Assembly: GCA_963764675.1 (NCBI GenBank)
Contig: CAVXTQ010000010.1
Coordinates: 310,001-374,000, forward strand
Reading direction: 5' to 3'
From: Acidiferrum sp963764675
GTDB lineage: Bacteria; Acidobacteriota; Terriglobia; Acidiferrales; UBA7541
Length of the DNA: 64,000 nt
In this document: positions 46,033 through 54,732 of the stretch, in pieces
Layout of the letters: the number at the start of each line of letters is the position of its first letter
How positions within the stretch are numbered: position 1 is the first letter of the stretch
Translations under genes and position numbers: made by a program
The notes under the pieces: model-generated
Database searches by the model: none
The model's input: the letters and a program-made list of their open reading frames with translations, nothing else
What the model was told of the DNA's origin: nothing

Positions 46033-46839
46033 GAGACGGCTTACGAGTTGGGTGTGCAGGGCATGCCCAGCCTTATGGGCCTCGACCCGAGCTAGCAGGG
46101 GTAAGCCCGCGAGTGCTAAATCGCCAATCAAGTCCAGAGCCTTGTGGCGGCCAAATTCGTCTGGAAAGCGCAGCGGACCGTTCATCACCCCGTCGTCGGT
46201 CAGGACAATGGCATTTTCAAGGGAGCCGCCGCGAATCAGGCCCATCGAGCGCAGGGGTTCGATGTCCCTCTCGAAGCAGAAGGTTCTGGCGCGCGCCAGG
46301 AGGTGGCGGAAGGTCTGAGGGTTTACGACCATTTCGACTTCTTGCTGACCCACTAGCGGGTGCGGGAAGTCCACGTAGCAGCGCACGCGAAACTCGTCGG
46401 CGGGGTAGATGCCAATACGGCGGTCGCCTTCCACTACTTCCAACGGCTGCAAAACCTTGAGATACCGGCGCTTTCGGCGCAGTTTGCGAATCCCGGCGTG
46501 CTCCAGCATCTGCATGAAGGGCTCGGCGGAGCCATCCAAAATGGGTATTTCGATGGAATCGATATCGATGAAGATGTTGTCGACCCCGCAGGAATAGATC
46601 GCGGCGAGTAGGTGCTCGGTGGTGGAAAGCAGCACGCCTTGCTTCATCAAGCTAGTGGCGTAGCTGACTCGAGCTACGTTGTGGCCCTGGGCTTCGATAG
46701 GGAAGTTGTCGAGGTCGACGCGGCGAAAGACGATGCCGGTATCCGCTGGGGCGGGCACCAGGCGGATGTGCCCGTAGACGCCAGTGTGCAAACCCACACC
46801 TTCAGCGGCTGCAGACCGCACGATAGAAGTCTGAAACAT
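45931..46839 (-). CDS. lpxC: UDP-3-O-acyl-N-acetylglucosamine deacetylase
   Basis: A 302-residue enzyme for the committed step of lipid A synthesis. The zinc ligands are present: His in STTEHLLAAIY, then His and Asp in RHKALDLIGDLAL; the general His is in EAHKAGHALH. ARTFCFERDIEPLRSMGLIRGGSLENAIVL is diagnostic. It shows the organism makes lipid A. ATG 46839 gives the family-like start MFQTSIVRSAAAEGVGLHTG; ATG 46845 would add two residues. Its 3' end overlaps the convergent DUF4190 gene. Confidence 0.97.
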   Translation of the reverse strand: MFQTSIVRSAAAEGVGLHTGVYGHIRLVPAPADTGIVFRRVDLDNFPIEAQGHNVARVSYATSLMKQGVLLSTTEHLLAAIYSCGVDNIFIDIDSIEIPILDGSAEPFMQMLEHAGIRKLRRKRRYLKVLQPLEVVEGDRRIGIYPADEFRVRCYVDFPHPLVGQQEVEMVVNPQTFRHLLARARTFCFERDIEPLRSMGLIRGGSLENAIVLTDDGVMNGPLRFPDEFGRHKALDLIGDLALAGLPLLARVEAHKAGHALHTQLVSRLLADPSLWTIATDDSAHSSPETGLATMAPATAAD

Positions 46840-47071
46840 GAGCATCTCTATGGTAGCACTTCGTCGTCCAGACTTTCTCCTGCTTGTTCCATAGTATCAA
46901 TAAGTTATGGAGTCTGGTTTGCCCAGAGATGCACCTACTGTGGTAAACACGCAACGATTGGGGAGTTTCGCGTGTCTTTCGCGACGCTTCGGGTTGATTT
47001 AGCAAAGTTGCAGCGAAATGAACACGGCCCGGGCTTCCTTTCGCTTTCCTGCCGCGTCCCATAGCTTTGCG

Positions 47072-47080
47072 ATGCTATAA
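47072..47080 (+). promoter_or_regulatory. Extended -10 promoter (TGCTATAAT)
   Basis: TGCTATAAT, the same extended -10 nonamer as at 21424. Initiation near 47087 would give a leader of about 25 bases to the S41 gene ATG at 47112. No good -35 is visible. Confidence 0.6.
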
Positions 47081-47111
47081 TGAACGCTGAATTGTCACGG
47101 GCAGGTGGTGA

Positions 47112-48347
47112 ATGAATCGAGCGGCACGGATCGGCATCCTTTCGGTATCGGTAGCGATTTTCTTCTACGCCGGCATTGGCCACGTTTTGGGCCGCACGCC
47201 AGACGACCGCGCCTACAAGTCGCTGACGGTTTACGGCGAGGTGCTGCAGAAGATTCAGGGCGACTACGTCGATGAGCCGAACATGCACCTGGTTACTGCA
47301 GGGTCGCTGCACGGTTTGCTCGAGTCTCTCGATCCGCAATCCAGCTACTTGACGCCGCGTGAATACAGCGAATACAAACAGAAGATGCAGAGCGCGGGTA
47401 CGGGCGAGACCGGGTTGACCCTCAGCAAGCGCTTCGGCTACATCATGGTGATTTCTGTTCTGCCGGATAGCTCGGCGGAAAAGGCCGGCATTCATAGCGC
47501 AGACATTTTTGAGTCGGTGGCGGGATTCACCACGCGCGATATGTCCGTGGGACAGGCCTTGAACCTGCTGAACGGGCCGGCCGGAAGCGGCGTGAAGGTC
47601 GGAGTGGTACGCCGTGGTAAAGCGGAACCCGAGAACGTGGACTTGGTTCGCGAGAAGATCGCGCCCGCAAAGATCATCACGCAGAAGAACGATCCAGACA
47701 TTCTCGTGCTGCGGCTGCCGTCGCTGGATGCGGGCCGCGCCGACGAAGTGCGCAACAAGCTGATTGAGGCGGACAAGCAGGGCATTCACAAGCTGGTTTT
47801 GGACTTGCGCGAATGCGGCCGCGGACCGGTGACGGAAGCGGTGGCCATCGCGCGGCTGCTGGTACCTTCGGGAAACCTCGCCACGCTCCGCGGGCAGACG
47901 ATTTCCGCGCAGACGTTCGCCGCCGAGCCGAACAAAGTGGTGTGGAAGAATCCCGTGTCCGTGCTGATTGACGGGACGACGTCGGGCGCCGCGGAGGTGC
48001 TGGCATCGGCAATCGTCGCGAATCATCGCGGCGACGTTGTGGGCGAGCGAAGTTTCGGCCTCGCATCCGAGCAGAAACTGATCACGATGGACGATGGTTC
48101 GGCGCTGTTTCTGACGGTGGCGAACTACTACAACGCGGGGGGGAAGCCGATTCTGGAAGATGGCGTCGAGCCAACGGAGGTCGTTCGCGCGGTTGCGGAA
48201 GACGACTCTGACGTGGGCGACGACGATTCCGGATCGACGGAGCCTGCGAAGGTCGCGCCTTCCGGTCCGCGGCCCCTTTCGCCGGAAGATCCAATCTTCC
48301 ACAAAGCCCTAGAGCTGCTGAAGACGCCCGCAAAGAAAGCGGCCTAG
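47112..48347 (+). CDS. S41-family (carboxy-terminal processing) protease homolog with altered active site
   Basis: A 411-residue exported protein: N-terminal membrane helix or signal (ARIGILSVSVAIFFYAGIGHV), a CTP helical region (KIQGDYVDEPNMHLVTAGSLHGLLESLDPQSSYLTPREY), a PDZ domain (residues about 95-175; GYIMVISVLPDSSAEKAGIHSADIF) and a tail-protease domain. Aligning by GxxxFG, the catalytic Ser position (residue 292) is Gly in TTSGAAEVLA and the Lys position (317) is Leu in GERSFGLASEQ, with Ser291 one residue off. It may be a non-peptidase scaffold or use another arrangement. It is followed 6 bases later by the YibQ-type gene, so they are co-transcribed. Confidence 0.88.
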   Translation: MNRAARIGILSVSVAIFFYAGIGHVLGRTPDDRAYKSLTVYGEVLQKIQGDYVDEPNMHLVTAGSLHGLLESLDPQSSYLTPREYSEYKQKMQSAGTGETGLTLSKRFGYIMVISVLPDSSAEKAGIHSADIFESVAGFTTRDMSVGQALNLLNGPAGSGVKVGVVRRGKAEPENVDLVREKIAPAKIITQKNDPDILVLRLPSLDAGRADEVRNKLIEADKQGIHKLVLDLRECGRGPVTEAVAIARLLVPSGNLATLRGQTISAQTFAAEPNKVVWKNPVSVLIDGTTSGAAEVLASAIVANHRGDVVGERSFGLASEQKLITMDDGSALFLTVANYYNAGGKPILEDGVEPTEVVRAVAEDDSDVGDDDSGSTEPAKVAPSGPRPLSPEDPIFHKALELLKTPAKKAA

Positions 48348-48353
48348 CCGCCA

Positions 48354-49532
48354 GTGATCTGGCGGGCCCGGTCCATTCCTCACAATACCCCTGAATTTTT
48401 CTCGCATAGTTCTATCCACACGCGTTGCTTGGCCTGCTGGAAGCTGATCGCGCTTGGTCTGTTGCTGGCCGTTTTGTCCGGCGGATGCAACAAAGAGAAA
48501 CGCCTGCGGGCGGCGGACATTCACGCAATTACACATGAATTCGCGGCTACCGCGTCCGCTGCGGTGCCCCCAGGCTCGGAGGTTCGCAGCGATTTGCGTG
48601 CGTCCGACCAAGATCCTGAGAGCACGGATCAGTTGGATATTAAGCTCCATGTAGATTCCGCCGACCCGTCCGGGAAGGTGGGGGCCACGCGATTGCTTCG
48701 GGCTTTGGGCCAGGTTGCTACACGTCATGGCCTGACGCAGGATCCGCAATCGGAGAGCCGCGAAGGAATCCTGTTCAACTACGGCCACGCGGGTTTCCCA
48801 ACGCATACGATTCACATTCATTTGATCGCTGCGAGCAGTTCGCAGGAGCCAACTCCCGGCGTGCAAGTCGGCCACGGGCGCCTGGCCGTCATCCTCGACG
48901 ACCTTGGCAATGATCGCGCCGCGGCGGATGCCATCTTTGCTTTGCCGTACCCGCTTACGATCTCCGTACTCCCGAATCGGCCGCATTCTGTGGATATTGC
49001 CGAAGAGGCTCATCGCCGCGGATACCAGGTGATGCTGCACCTGCCGATGGAGTCCCTGGGAAATGGCAAGGCCGAGTCGCAGGAACTGCGCCCCGGCATG
49101 TCTGCCAGAGATGTCTCCCTGCTGGTGGATCAGTTTCTCCGGGCAGTGCCGGACGTGGCGGGCGTGAATAATCACCAAGGATCGCAGTCCACTGCCGATG
49201 CCGTGTTGATGGCGGAACTGATGCCGGTTCTCCGCGATCATAAGCTCTTTTATATCGATAGCCGCACCACCACGGCCACGGTTGCGTATGACGCAGCGCG
49301 CAACGCTGGAGTGCACGCCGCCTTCCGCAATGTTCCCTTTCTCGATGATGTCGCGGAGGTCTCCGCGGTCCGCAAACAACTGCTACGCGCACTCCGCGAC
49401 GCTCGCGAAAAAGGAGAGGCAGTGGCCATCGGTCACCCGCATCCGGCAACGTTGAAGGCGTTGCGCGAAGTTCTGCCGCAAGCAAGATCCCAAGGCGTCA
49501 ATCTAGTCTTCGCGTCCGAGCTTGTCCGCTAA
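48354..49532 (+). CDS. Divergent polysaccharide deacetylase (YibQ type) lipoprotein
   Basis: A 392-residue protein with the divergent NodB-like fold of PF04748: LAVILDDLGNDRAAADAIFALPYPLTISVLPN, HLPMESLGN, GVNNHQGSQSTAD and FYIDSRTTTATVA, then AIGHPHPATLKAL. The usual NHMGS is NHQGS. A lipobox-like LSGGCNKEK follows a hydrophobic core near residue 45, so it may be an outer- or inner-membrane lipoprotein. GTG 48354 follows the S41 stop directly; a start nearer the signal core cannot be excluded. In E. coli yibQ lies beside envC and a CTP homolog, so this pairing echoes a known envelope-hydrolysis neighbourhood, but function is unproven. Confidence 0.85.
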   Translation: MIWRARSIPHNTPEFFSHSSIHTRCLACWKLIALGLLLAVLSGGCNKEKRLRAADIHAITHEFAATASAAVPPGSEVRSDLRASDQDPESTDQLDIKLHVDSADPSGKVGATRLLRALGQVATRHGLTQDPQSESREGILFNYGHAGFPTHTIHIHLIAASSSQEPTPGVQVGHGRLAVILDDLGNDRAAADAIFALPYPLTISVLPNRPHSVDIAEEAHRRGYQVMLHLPMESLGNGKAESQELRPGMSARDVSLLVDQFLRAVPDVAGVNNHQGSQSTADAVLMAELMPVLRDHKLFYIDSRTTTATVAYDAARNAGVHAAFRNVPFLDDVAEVSAVRKQLLRALRDAREKGEAVAIGHPHPATLKALREVLPQARSQGVNLVFASELVR

Positions 49533-49542
49533 AGCAGGTTTA

Positions 49543-50490
49543 CTAAGGCAAAGTTGCAGGCCCACCGATCGGATCGGGTAGCGCCGTGCTCAGTGAATTT
49601 GCGGGAAACAGGCGGTGGAAGCCGTAAAAGAAAAGAAGTAGCACCAGGAAGTCGAACACGCTGGCCTCCGGCCCCGCGGTCCCGCCCGTGAGCCACGTTG
49701 GTCCAGCAAGCGTCGCGCTGGAGAGATGTCCAGGGAGAAGCACACCGCTGTCGGGTACGGAATAGAGAAAAGTCTCGCCAAAATCGAAGCTGGCGTGCAT
49801 ACCAACCGCGAACCACAGGTTGCCCGTACGGCGAAGCGTGAAACACCAGAAAAGGCCAGTCAGCACGATGCCGGCGACTCCGGTCCATGTCTCACCATAG
49901 TTTCCACTGCTGGTGTGGACGAATCCGAACAGCATGGACAGCAGAACCGCCGCCGGCCAGAAGCGCATTCCTTGCGCGAGAGTGAATTGCACATAGCCGC
50001 GAAAGGCGAACTCTTCGTACAACCCCACAAACACAAACGCCACCACCCAGAAGACCGCCCAACGAAAAAGCGCGGTGCCGTGAATCGCGAGGAACCCGAA
50101 ATGGTAGTAGCCGAGCGCCGCCAGAGCGCCGATCACTGCGCTGATTTCCGCCGTGCCAAACAGAGCGCCTTGCCAAAAGCGCTTCCCGAAGGCGCCTTGC
50201 AATGGCAGCCCATACTCTCCGAGATTTCGTTTCTCGAGACGCGACATCACCCACGCGGCAAAGAGAACGGAGGCAAATCCGAGAATCTCTGACGCCGCTA
50301 TGACTTCAGGCGAGAGTAAGGAGAGCCCGCGGCCGAGAAACACCCTCCCGATGCGGCTCAAAAAGTAGGTCACAACTTCGCCGAGTATCAGATATAGGCA
50401 CACGCGGACGAAGCCGAATGGCAGCTCGGGGCAGCGAAAAAAGCCCGGTAACGAAGGCTGCTCGGGAGTGGTGAGCGGTGAATCGGTCAT
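49543..50490 (-). CDS. CPBP-family intramembrane metalloprotease
   Basis: A 315-residue polytopic protein with the three CPBP (Abi/CAAX-protease) motifs: EExxxR in GLYEEFAFRGYVQF, the second-helix His in LLSMLFGFVHTSSGN, and the third in FAVGMHASFDFGET. About seven to eight hydrophobic helices surround them. Members cut membrane proteins or process prenylated-like substrates in bacteria, often in immunity or signalling. The start is ATG 50490 rather than the upstream ATG at 50532. It diverges from the CGNR regulator and converges on the YibQ gene. Confidence 0.88.
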   Translation of the reverse strand: MTDSPLTTPEQPSLPGFFRCPELPFGFVRVCLYLILGEVVTYFLSRIGRVFLGRGLSLLSPEVIAASEILGFASVLFAAWVMSRLEKRNLGEYGLPLQGAFGKRFWQGALFGTAEISAVIGALAALGYYHFGFLAIHGTALFRWAVFWVVAFVFVGLYEEFAFRGYVQFTLAQGMRFWPAAVLLSMLFGFVHTSSGNYGETWTGVAGIVLTGLFWCFTLRRTGNLWFAVGMHASFDFGETFLYSVPDSGVLLPGHLSSATLAGPTWLTGGTAGPEASVFDFLVLLLFFYGFHRLFPANSLSTALPDPIGGPATLP

Positions 50491-50656
50491 ATGCAGGCAA
50501 GCGACGGGTGTAAGTGTCGGCGATCCGTCCACTCGTCAAGAGAAGATAGCACACGTCAGTGTGGGAGCGAGGGCGCACCCTGCGTTGGCTTACGACCTGG
50601 CCGACCCCAGCGCACCGAAGTAGTAGATGATTGTCGATAACCTTTATGCTAGATTT

Positions 50657-50696
50657 AACCGGTTATCTAGAAATGACGAACCGGTTTCCGGTTTGT
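50657..50696. promoter_or_regulatory. Operator-like AACCGGTT repeats
   Basis: The palindrome AACCGGTT occurs at 50657-50664 and 50679-50686, exactly 22 bases (two DNA turns) apart, and a further half CCGGTTT follows at 50688-50694. They lie just upstream of the CGNR gene start (50716) in the divergent spacer, the place for an autoregulatory site. Confidence 0.6.
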
Positions 50697-50715
50697 TTCC
50701 CGAAAGAGGTTAGCC

Positions 50716-51324
50716 ATGCCTGAAGCCGATGCCAATTCCATCGTGACTTTGCTGGGGGGGCGCCTTGCCGTGGATTTCGCTAACGCTCCCGCCTATCCAG
50801 GTGCTCCTTTCCGTGAACTCTCCTGGGAAGAGCTCGTGTCCTTCTTGGAATCCTCGCACATTGTTTCGCGGGAACGCGGTTTGGCGCTGCTCGCTCTTCC
50901 TCAGGCTGATCCTCGGACCGCGCATGCCTTGCTTTCACGCGCGACCCGCCTGCGGGACGCCTTGCGTGAAGCGTTTGGCGCGACGGTTCGCAAAGAACGG
51001 ATCGCCAGCAATTGGGTCGAGCCGATCAACGAAGTGCTGCGCATCACGGAAGGGCATGACGAACTGGTTTCCGAGGCGGGAGCTTGGAAGCTGGAATTTA
51101 TTGCCCGTGAAGGCGGACTGGATTGGCTTCTCGCGGCGGTCGCTCGGTCGGCAGCGGAAATTCTTACCGAGGGCGCGGAAGCTCGGATCCGGGTATGCGC
51201 CAACCCCGGCTGCGGTCTCTTTTTTTGCGACACGTCGCGAACCCACCGGCGCCGGTGGTGTTCAATGGCGGTCTGCGGCAACCGCAACAAGGTGGCAAGT
51301 TTTGCGCGGAGGCGTGCATCCTGA
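50716..51324 (+). CDS. CGNR zinc-finger / ABATE-domain regulator
   Basis: A 202-residue protein with an N-terminal ABATE-like stress-response domain (LLGGRLAVDFANAPAYPGAPFRELSWEELVSFL) and the C-terminal CGNR zinc finger: CANPGCGLFFCDTSRTHRRRWCSMAVCGNRNKV, with four Cys ligands. CGNR proteins bind DNA and appear to act as transcription factors in stress response. A purine-rich AGAGG site precedes the ATG. The AACCGGTT repeats directly upstream suggest autoregulation; that is an inference. Confidence 0.9.
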   Translation: MPEADANSIVTLLGGRLAVDFANAPAYPGAPFRELSWEELVSFLESSHIVSRERGLALLALPQADPRTAHALLSRATRLRDALREAFGATVRKERIASNWVEPINEVLRITEGHDELVSEAGAWKLEFIAREGGLDWLLAAVARSAAEILTEGAEARIRVCANPGCGLFFCDTSRTHRRRWCSMAVCGNRNKVASFARRRAS

Positions 51325-51347
51325 TAATGCGGCCGGCGAAAGCCGGG

Positions 51348-52760
51348 TCACTTCTCTGACGGCTTGACGTATTTGGTTGGCTCACCCTTGGACCACGGAT
51401 CATAGCCGTGCGCAAAAACCAGCCGCTCCGCTAGCGGCGGGTGCGTATACAGCCAGAAGGTGATGATCGGCGGAGGATTCGGGTCAGCAAGGTCGATTTC
51501 TCCCATGACCTGAAAGGCGTGCGCCGCCACCTCTTCCGGATTAGGCACGATTCCGTGGATCACTTCCAGCCCGTAAACGTCGGCGGCGTGTTCTTGCATG
51601 CGGCTGAAGCCATTGGTAATCGGCAGCGAAAGGAACATCATCACCTGAAAGAGCAGTAGAATTGCCGCGAGCGATGCCCAGTCTTCCGTCCCATACAGCT
51701 TCCAGTCCTTGCCCCACCGAGAGAGCGCCCAGTGCAGGCCGCGAAAACCTAAGTAGAGCGCCACGAGAAGTATCGCGGCAAAAAACAGGAAGCCGTTGCG
51801 GACATGGCCTAGCAGAAAGTGGCCGGCTTCGTGGCCAAAGACGAACAGGGTTTCGTCGACGGTCAATTTCTGGATCGTGGTGTCCCACACGACGACACGC
51901 TTCGATGCTCCAAACCCGGTTACATAGGCATTGATTTCGTTGGTCTTCCTGCTGGCTTCCATCAGAAACATTCGCTCGCGGGGAATGTCGAGGCGGGTCC
52001 GCTGAATTACTTTTTCGATGGAAGCCGCGAGCTCCGGATACTTTGCGTCGAGCGGTTCGAATTTGTTGAACAGGGGATCGACGAACCAGGGACTGATGAA
52101 GAAAATAAAGAGCAAGATGGGCAAGGCAGCCATCCAAAAGAAAAACCACCAACGGCGCGGGCTCCAACGCATTAGCGCATACAGAACCATCACGAGAACC
52201 AGAACGAATCCGATGTCCAACATCGTCGCTTTGGACCAATCCCAGAACCAGGAACCCCACCGCTGAACGGACTGTTCGTAACGCAAGGAAAGTGTATGTC
52301 CGAACAAGTGTACTGGCAGATCGCAGAGGTCCAGTGTCAGCGTTAACAGCGGCACGAAGATGAGTCCTTGGAGAAACCAGTTGCCGCTCACTCTTTCCAC
52401 GGCGTCGCGGAATTTCGCAGCTACTCCCAAACGCAAAAACAGAACGAGGACCAACATGCCTAAGCCGTAGGAAACGAAATACAGAACGTATTCGGCGTGA
52501 GAATAGGCCACAGCCTTTTGGTAGCGGTCCTCGGACAACGTGTATTGCTCGGTTTTCGGAGGCTGAGGCGCAGGCTGTTGCTTCGAGATTGCTCCGGGAA
52601 CCGCCGCTTGCGAGGGCGTCGGACGAACGGGATATGTCTGAAGGGCGTTCGCTTGAGGAGGCGGTGGCGCGGCATGAACCGCAGCGGCGCTGGCAATTGC
52701 GAAGAGCATGCCCAGGCACGAAATGCTAGCGAAGCGAAGAAACCGCGGCCGGCACTGCAT
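51348..52760 (-). CDS. M48-family (Ste24-like) integral membrane zinc protease
   Basis: A 470-residue protein: signal peptide or first helix (FASISCLGMLFAIASAAAVHA), a Pro/Gln-rich linker, then six to seven helices and the M48 catalytic core with HEAGH in FVFGHEAGHFLLGH and the third zinc ligand in RMQEHAADVYGLE. The layout with helices on both sides matches the CAAX protease Ste24 type, which clips misfolded or prenylated membrane proteins. ATG 52760 is preferred over the longer frame to 52883, which runs into the neighbouring gene. It converges on CGNR. Confidence 0.92.
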   Translation of the reverse strand: MQCRPRFLRFASISCLGMLFAIASAAAVHAAPPPPQANALQTYPVRPTPSQAAVPGAISKQQPAPQPPKTEQYTLSEDRYQKAVAYSHAEYVLYFVSYGLGMLVLVLFLRLGVAAKFRDAVERVSGNWFLQGLIFVPLLTLTLDLCDLPVHLFGHTLSLRYEQSVQRWGSWFWDWSKATMLDIGFVLVLVMVLYALMRWSPRRWWFFFWMAALPILLFIFFISPWFVDPLFNKFEPLDAKYPELAASIEKVIQRTRLDIPRERMFLMEASRKTNEINAYVTGFGASKRVVVWDTTIQKLTVDETLFVFGHEAGHFLLGHVRNGFLFFAAILLVALYLGFRGLHWALSRWGKDWKLYGTEDWASLAAILLLFQVMMFLSLPITNGFSRMQEHAADVYGLEVIHGIVPNPEEVAAHAFQVMGEIDLADPNPPPIITFWLYTHPPLAERLVFAHGYDPWSKGEPTKYVKPSEK

Positions 52761-52882
52761 TACGCGGACCTGCCGAGCAACTGCGATTGTGGTGTGAGGT
52801 ACGGAACCATTGACTCCCCGGGCGATTCCCGGGTCGGGAGTATGAGGCTCAGCGCTTTGGACTGCAACTGTGACAATCGCCA

Positions 52883-53383
52883 CTAGGGGTTAGACGGAGC
52901 AGGCGTGGAATGGAATGTCTTAAGGCAATAGTTGCGCACGGAACCCGTGGTTGCCAGTCCGATATGCACGATGGAAACCCAGCGCTCCAGTTTGTGGTGT
53001 CCGTAACGGTGGAATAGGTACGAGGCGCCGATCGACACGCCTGTTGCGGCCGCCTCAATCGTGGCAAATGCTGCGTGATTATCGACGGCGTCGTTGGTCA
53101 GCAGAATTTCTTGCCTGCCGCGCCGCCGCATATTCAAAGTCGAGAAATAGTCCAGGGTGCGCGAGGCGGCGACACCTGCGAAAAGCCAATCGTTGGTTTT
53201 GTCCCAGAATCGGTGCTCGTCGTTGCTCGAGGCTTTTGCTTTCGGGCGGGGAGCTGCCGGCAGGTTCGCCGCAGGTTTTGCTTCGGGGGCAGGCGGGGAC
53301 TCTTGCGCAGAGAGCAACTGTGCGCTGCCCGCGAATGCTGCCAGAAACAAAAGCGTGCGTTGAATTCTCCGGAGCCTGTCCAT
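52883..53383 (-). CDS. Exported hypothetical protein (paralog of 20564-21148)
   Basis: A 166-residue protein with a signal peptide (QRTLLFLAAFAGSAQLLSAQ), an Ala/Pro/Lys linker and a helical C-terminal domain (DWLFAGVAASRTLDYFSTLNMRRRG, FATIEAAATGVSIGASYLFHRYGHHKLERWVSIVHIGLATTGSVRNY). The layout parallels the protein at 20564-21148. Function unknown. ATG 53383 is chosen because it starts the signal; the frame extends further but would overlap the transglutaminase-like gene heading the other way. Confidence 0.65.
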   Translation of the reverse strand: MDRLRRIQRTLLFLAAFAGSAQLLSAQESPPAPEAKPAANLPAAPRPKAKASSNDEHRFWDKTNDWLFAGVAASRTLDYFSTLNMRRRGRQEILLTNDAVDNHAAFATIEAAATGVSIGASYLFHRYGHHKLERWVSIVHIGLATTGSVRNYCLKTFHSTPAPSNP

Positions 53384-53480
53384 TGTTCGTGAGCCTCGTA
53401 GTGGTTTTCCACTATGGCGCGAAGAAGTATACTTGCGGCGTTCGTCTTTTGAGCGATTTCCGCTGCGCAGGAGTTCTCCC

Positions 53481-54549
53481 GTGACACGTTTCCGGCTAGT
53501 GGTTTCTTTTCTTTTTGTCTCCATCGCTGCGCTAGGGGCGATCGGGCTTGCCGCGCACGGCCGCCGGACAACACCGGCTGCGGTGCCACCGCCTTTAGGC
53601 TCGCGCACGTTTGAATTTACTTACCAGGCCCACTTTCCCGCGACTCCTGACGTCAGTGCTCCGGTCCATCTGTGGGTACCCTATCCGACCAAACTGGACG
53701 CGTATCAAACTGCTGCGACGGCCGTCTCCATTACGGAAAATGTTCAACACGCAATCGGCCACGATCCTGAATACGGCGATGAATTCATCGTTTTCAACCC
53801 CACGCCGGCGGAAGTCGCTGCGGGTTTTGACGCGGGCCTGCGTTTTACCGTGACGCGCAAGGAGTACGTCGCTTTCCGCGACGGCGCTGCTGTAAAGCGC
53901 GCGTCTTACGCGGCACCAAGCGCAGCGGTTCTCCATCGCTACCTGCAACCAGACAAGCTCGTGCCGCTCGATGGCGCGATCGCTGATCTGGCGAAGCAAC
54001 AGACGGCCGGTGCGAACTCCCCGCTCGAGAAAAGCGCGCAAGATTTACGACTACGTAGTTTCGACAATGCATTACGACAAATCTGGAGAAGGCTGGGGGC
54101 GCGGTGACGCGATCTGGGCCTGCGACTCGAAGCGCGGAAACTGCACGGACTTTCATTCCGTGTTTATCGGCATGATGCGCTCTTCCGGAATTCCCGCGCG
54201 CTTTGAGATCGGGTTTCCGCTTCCCGAAGGCAAGACTGAGGGCGAAATTCCCGGCTATCACTGCTGGTCGGAGTTTTACATCGACGGAATCGGCTGGATT
54301 CCCGTTGACGCCTCGGAGGCATCGAAGAATCCCGCGAAGAAGGATTACTTCTTCGGCGCGCTGGATGTGAATCGAGTCCTTTTCACGTACGGGCGCGACA
54401 TTCGCCTCTCCACCGATCAGAAAGGCGATCCCCTGAACTACTTCATCTATCCTTACGCAGAAATCAACGGTCAGCCGGTGAAAGACCTGAAGAAGAGCTT
54501 TTCCTTCCGCGACATCTCGGCCTCGCAACAGGCTGCCGCGGGCCGCTAA
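53481..54549 (+). pseudogene. Secreted transglutaminase-like gene with a one-base frameshift
   Basis: Frame one (53481-54033) gives a signal peptide (RFRLVVSFLFVSIAALGAIGLAAHG) and a beta domain (FEFTYQAHFPATPDVSAPVHLWVPYP); the matching continuation is in the next frame to 54549 and contains the transglutaminase-like core with catalytic Cys in KRGNCTDFHSVFIGMMRSSGIPARFEIG, His in YHCWSEFYIDGIGWIPVDASE and Asp after it. The switch lies at the A4 run 54030-54033, where LEK should continue as ARKIYDYVV; removing one A restores one 355-codon frame. GTG 53481 has an AGGAG seven bases upstream. It is either a real pseudogene, a slippage site or a base-calling error. Confidence 0.85.
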
Positions 54550-54732
54550 AGCGCTTTGGAGTGCGAGAGCAAGCTGTCGCCTTTCCCAAGCAGGCCACAA
54601 GGAAGACGTTGGCTGATTCGCACCGTCACCGGGCGGCATATTTGCCCTGCTCCGACCGCGGGGCGTATCCTGAATATGTGAAATGGGCCGAATTTTCGTC
54701 GGGCCCGGGTTATTTGTTGGGGACGGTTGCCT

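Noticed and set aside
46935..48302. Minus-strand 455-residue open frame
   Set aside because: It is antisense to the S41 gene, which has PDZ and protease-fold sequence; the antisense product is Arg/His-rich with no domain.
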